Source: Cyanothece sp. UBA12306
Lineage (GTDB): Bacteria > Cyanobacteriota > Cyanobacteriia > Cyanobacteriales > Microcystaceae
Reading direction: 5' to 3'
NCBI GenBank assembly: GCA_003448685.1
Contig: DLXW01000235.1
Location: 1 to 6,630 of the forward strand
Length of the DNA: 6,630 nucleotides
The position numbers and the translations under genes are program-made. The notes beneath the pieces are model-generated. The model was not told the origin of the DNA, searched no databases, and was given only the letters and a program-made list of their open reading frames with translations. Each line of letters starts with the position of its first letter. Within the stretch, counting starts at the first letter, position 1. Below are positions 4,257 to 6,630 of the stretch, piece after piece.

Positions 4257-6630
4257 GTGTTCAAGAAAAAAAGTGTGACCCCAAAAGACATAAAGTCCCC
4301 CAATATTCTTAGATACCCTTCAACCATCCTATTAACCTTCTTTAGTTACCTCATTTCGTCAACCCTATTTGTTCCTGCTGCACAAGCATTTATGGGAAGA
4401 GTTGGGGTGGTTCAAAGTAGAGAAAATAGCCATCAATGGTCTTCCATTCGTAATCGCCTGATAGCCACTGGAATTAGTTACTGTGTCCTTGATGCCCAAA
4501 AGTGGCAAACTCTAGAGGATTTACAAAATATTCGGGTCTTATTTTTGCCCAATATTGGACAGATCACAGGAATTCAAGCAGAGGCATTAGAAAGCTGGAT
4601 GCAGCAAGGAGGAAAACTAATTATTAGTGGCCCTACGGGTAATTTATCAGAACAAGAAGTAAAAACTCAATTGCGATCGCTATTTGGGGCCTACTGGGGT
4701 TACTCCAACTCTGCACCATCGACTCTTCAAGTCATTCCCCAAAACGCATTATCGGGACTTAACCGCGATCAACTCAGGAGTACCATTATCGGAGGGGTCA
4801 TCATTCCCACCGCTATTGAGAGTCAAACTGCTGCTGTCTGGTTAACCCAAGGTAAACCGCCAGCGGTTGTCTTTACGGAAGATAGTACCTTTTTAGGATG
4901 GCGTTGGGGAGTAGATCAAGTGTCGTCCTTAGAATTGGATATTTCCTGGCTCACAAACATCTTAAATCACTATGGCATTAACCGGAACAATCAATTAAAT
5001 ATTGTAGGATTAGACCCCATTATCCCTTGTCGCTCAAATCGCCCTCAATCTGAGGAAACCTTTCCTATTTTACCGTCAGAATCCAATCCCAATAGGCCAC
5101 AAAGACCACCAATTCGTCCCTTACCACCCAATCAACCTTCAACCCCTTTGTCACCCCAATCTGCCATTCCTATTTCCTATTCTAATCAAACCGTTGCTTC
5201 CTCCCTCAATTCCTCTCTTTCTCCCCAACAAATCCAGTCTATGGAAGAGGAACTCAAGAGTCTAATTGCTCGTTTTGAAACAACCCTTTTGGCAGCAGAA
5301 GCTTACAATAGCAATGTGGAATTATCCCTCAAAAAGATCATTGAAAACTTTGATAATATTGTCGAACAAAACCCTCCAACTAACTTTCATCCTTCATCAG
5401 AAGCAATCATTGAAGCTAAGCAAGGCCTAGGAGAATTCCGTCAATTAGTTAACCGTGGACAATATGTTCAAGCCCGACAAAGGTGGTTAAAGGCGCGGCG
5501 TACCCTTTGGGATCACTATCCCACTGATCGCCAATTTGCTCAACCAGAAGTGCGGGCTATGTGGTTAGATCGAGGAACCCTAGTTAAAGCCCGTTCTGAA
5601 GCAGATTTAGCCCAAATTTTTGACCGTATAGCCGAAGCAGGCATTAATACCGTATTTTTAGAAACAATTAACTCTAGTTACCCCATTTATCCCAGTCGCG
5701 TCGCCCCTGAACAAAATCCTTTAATTCGCGGTTGGGACCCCCTCAAAGCGGCGGTTAAATTAGCCCATGAAAGGAACATGGAATTACACGCCTGGGTTTG
5801 GATATTTGCCGCAGCTAATCAGGGTCATAACCAGGTTTTGGGACAACCAGAAGACTATTTAGGTCCAGTTCTCTCTCGCAATCGAGATTGGGGAATTATG
5901 GATAAGAAGGGCAATTATTTTGATCGCGGTATTCAATTTAAGAAAGCTTTTTTAGATCCTTCTAATCCTGAAGTCCGAGAATATTTATTAGCTTTACTTG
6001 ATGAAATTGCCACCAATTATGATGTGGATGGCATTCAATTTGATTATATTCGCTATCCTTTCCAATCACCTCAAGCCGATCAAACTTTTGGCTATAGTAA
6101 AACCTCTCGCGCCCTGTTTAAAGATATAACAGGGGTTGATCCAATTAATATTAATCCTGGCCATGCTTTATGGAATCAATGGACTGGATTTCGGATCAAT
6201 CAAATTGATAGTTTTGTCGCCACTGCTTCTGCCAGATTGAAGCGCAAGAAACCTAATTTAATTCTATCAGCCTCGGTATTTCCCATAGAAAGAAGAAAGC
6301 GTCTTTTTCAATTACAACAAAATTGGGAAGAATGGATGGGACGAGGTTGGATGGATATGATTGTGTTAATGACCTATGCTTTGGATACGGGAAAATTTGA
6401 AGATCGAATTCAACCTTTATTTGATAAATCCGTACCTAATTCGGCTTTAATTATACCTGGTTTACGGTTATTAAAAGTTCCTGATGCGGTAACCATTGAC
6501 AAATTACAATTAGTGCGAAATCTGCCTACAGGAGGCTTTGCTTTGTTTGCCGCAGAAAATTTAACTCCTGATTTACAACGTATTTTTAGTCGAATTCAAA
6601 CCCCTAAAGAGTCCCAACCTTTACCCTATC
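4257..6630 (+). CDS. Secreted glycosyl-hydrolase-like protein, GHL10 (DUF187) family, 3'-partial
   Basis: The frame is open from GTG 4257 (or the adjacent GTG 4254) to the window end: 791 codons, with the stop outside. The product is probably exported and acts on a polysaccharide of the envelope, sheath or surroundings. Substrate and catalysis are unproven for this family. Features in order: basic N-terminus and hydrophobic segment, about 22-38, then a signal-peptidase-like VPAAQA, about 39-44; an amidotransferase-like alpha/beta domain, about 47-240 (RVGVVQSR, VLFLPNI 94-100, GGKLIISGPTG 118-128); a Pro/Ser-rich linker, about 262-310; a helical region, about 322-420; and the GHL10 barrel, about 430-770. 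The barrel starts EVRAMWLDRGTL and contains AGINTVFLET 461-470, HAWVWIFAAAN 511-521, the hallmark DGIQFDYIRYP 591-601 with acidic D591 and D596, and VLMTYALD 703-710. Codons use more C than those of the upstream genes. It follows the membrane protein gene by about 100 bp with its own promoter-like elements. Confidence 0.88.
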   Translation, partial: MFKKKSVTPKDIKSPNILRYPSTILLTFFSYLISSTLFVPAAQAFMGRVGVVQSRENSHQWSSIRNRLIATGISYCVLDAQKWQTLEDLQNIRVLFLPNIGQITGIQAEALESWMQQGGKLIISGPTGNLSEQEVKTQLRSLFGAYWGYSNSAPSTLQVIPQNALSGLNRDQLRSTIIGGVIIPTAIESQTAAVWLTQGKPPAVVFTEDSTFLGWRWGVDQVSSLELDISWLTNILNHYGINRNNQLNIVGLDPIIPCRSNRPQSEETFPILPSESNPNRPQRPPIRPLPPNQPSTPLSPQSAIPISYSNQTVASSLNSSLSPQQIQSMEEELKSLIARFETTLLAAEAYNSNVELSLKKIIENFDNIVEQNPPTNFHPSSEAIIEAKQGLGEFRQLVNRGQYVQARQRWLKARRTLWDHYPTDRQFAQPEVRAMWLDRGTLVKARSEADLAQIFDRIAEAGINTVFLETINSSYPIYPSRVAPEQNPLIRGWDPLKAAVKLAHERNMELHAWVWIFAAANQGHNQVLGQPEDYLGPVLSRNRDWGIMDKKGNYFDRGIQFKKAFLDPSNPEVREYLLALLDEIATNYDVDGIQFDYIRYPFQSPQADQTFGYSKTSRALFKDITGVDPININPGHALWNQWTGFRINQIDSFVATASARLKRKKPNLILSASVFPIERRKRLFQLQQNWEEWMGRGWMDMIVLMTYALDTGKFEDRIQPLFDKSVPNSALIIPGLRLLKVPDAVTIDKLQLVRNLPTGGFALFAAENLTPDLQRIFSRIQTPKESQPLPY
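4673..4680. repeat. HIP1 palindrome GCGATCGC (copy 2)
   Basis: An exact HIP1 octamer lies inside the N-terminal domain of the GHL10 protein gene (codons for LRS). Together with copy 1 it supports a cyanobacterial origin for the window. Confidence 0.85.

Overview
The window looks like chromosomal DNA of a low-GC unicellular cyanobacterium, Crocosphaera/Cyanothece-like in flavour. This is inferred from three things: two perfect copies of the HIP1 octamer GCGATCGC, AT-rich codon use, and a membrane protein whose only relatives I recall are in cyanobacteria and plant plastids. The species itself cannot be read from the sequence.

Layout. (1) Positions 1-785, + strand: the 3' part of a membrane-bound diguanylate cyclase. 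The end of a CHASE-like extracytoplasmic sensor is followed by one membrane helix and a complete GGDEF domain with its inhibitory site. The frame is broken by an in-frame stop near the left edge, and the sequence is best explained by the loss of one T near position 18. (2) Positions 786-2543, - strand: a complete argS (arginyl-tRNA synthetase). Its stop codon directly abuts the cyclase stop codon. (3) Positions 2544-2826: a divergent intergenic region holding several palindromes and a clear -10 box for the next gene. (4) Positions 2827-4152, + strand: a complete, cysteine-free, 441-residue conserved cyanobacterial/plastid membrane protein of unknown function, with what looks like an internally duplicated winged-helix-like module. 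(5) Positions 4153-4253: a short spacer with tandem promoter-like elements and a strong Shine-Dalgarno sequence. (6) Positions 4254/4257-6630, + strand: a secreted glycosyl-hydrolase-like protein (GHL10/DUF187 type) that runs off the right edge.

The genes do not form an obvious pathway: c-di-GMP signalling, translation, a membrane protein of unknown role and an envelope or extracellular carbohydrate-active protein. No mobile element, CRISPR array, tRNA or rRNA is visible. I see no convincing novel multi-gene system. The points most worth following are the cyclase frameshift, the hairpin built on a HIP1 site at the convergent gene junction, and the architecture and topology puzzle of the 441-residue protein.
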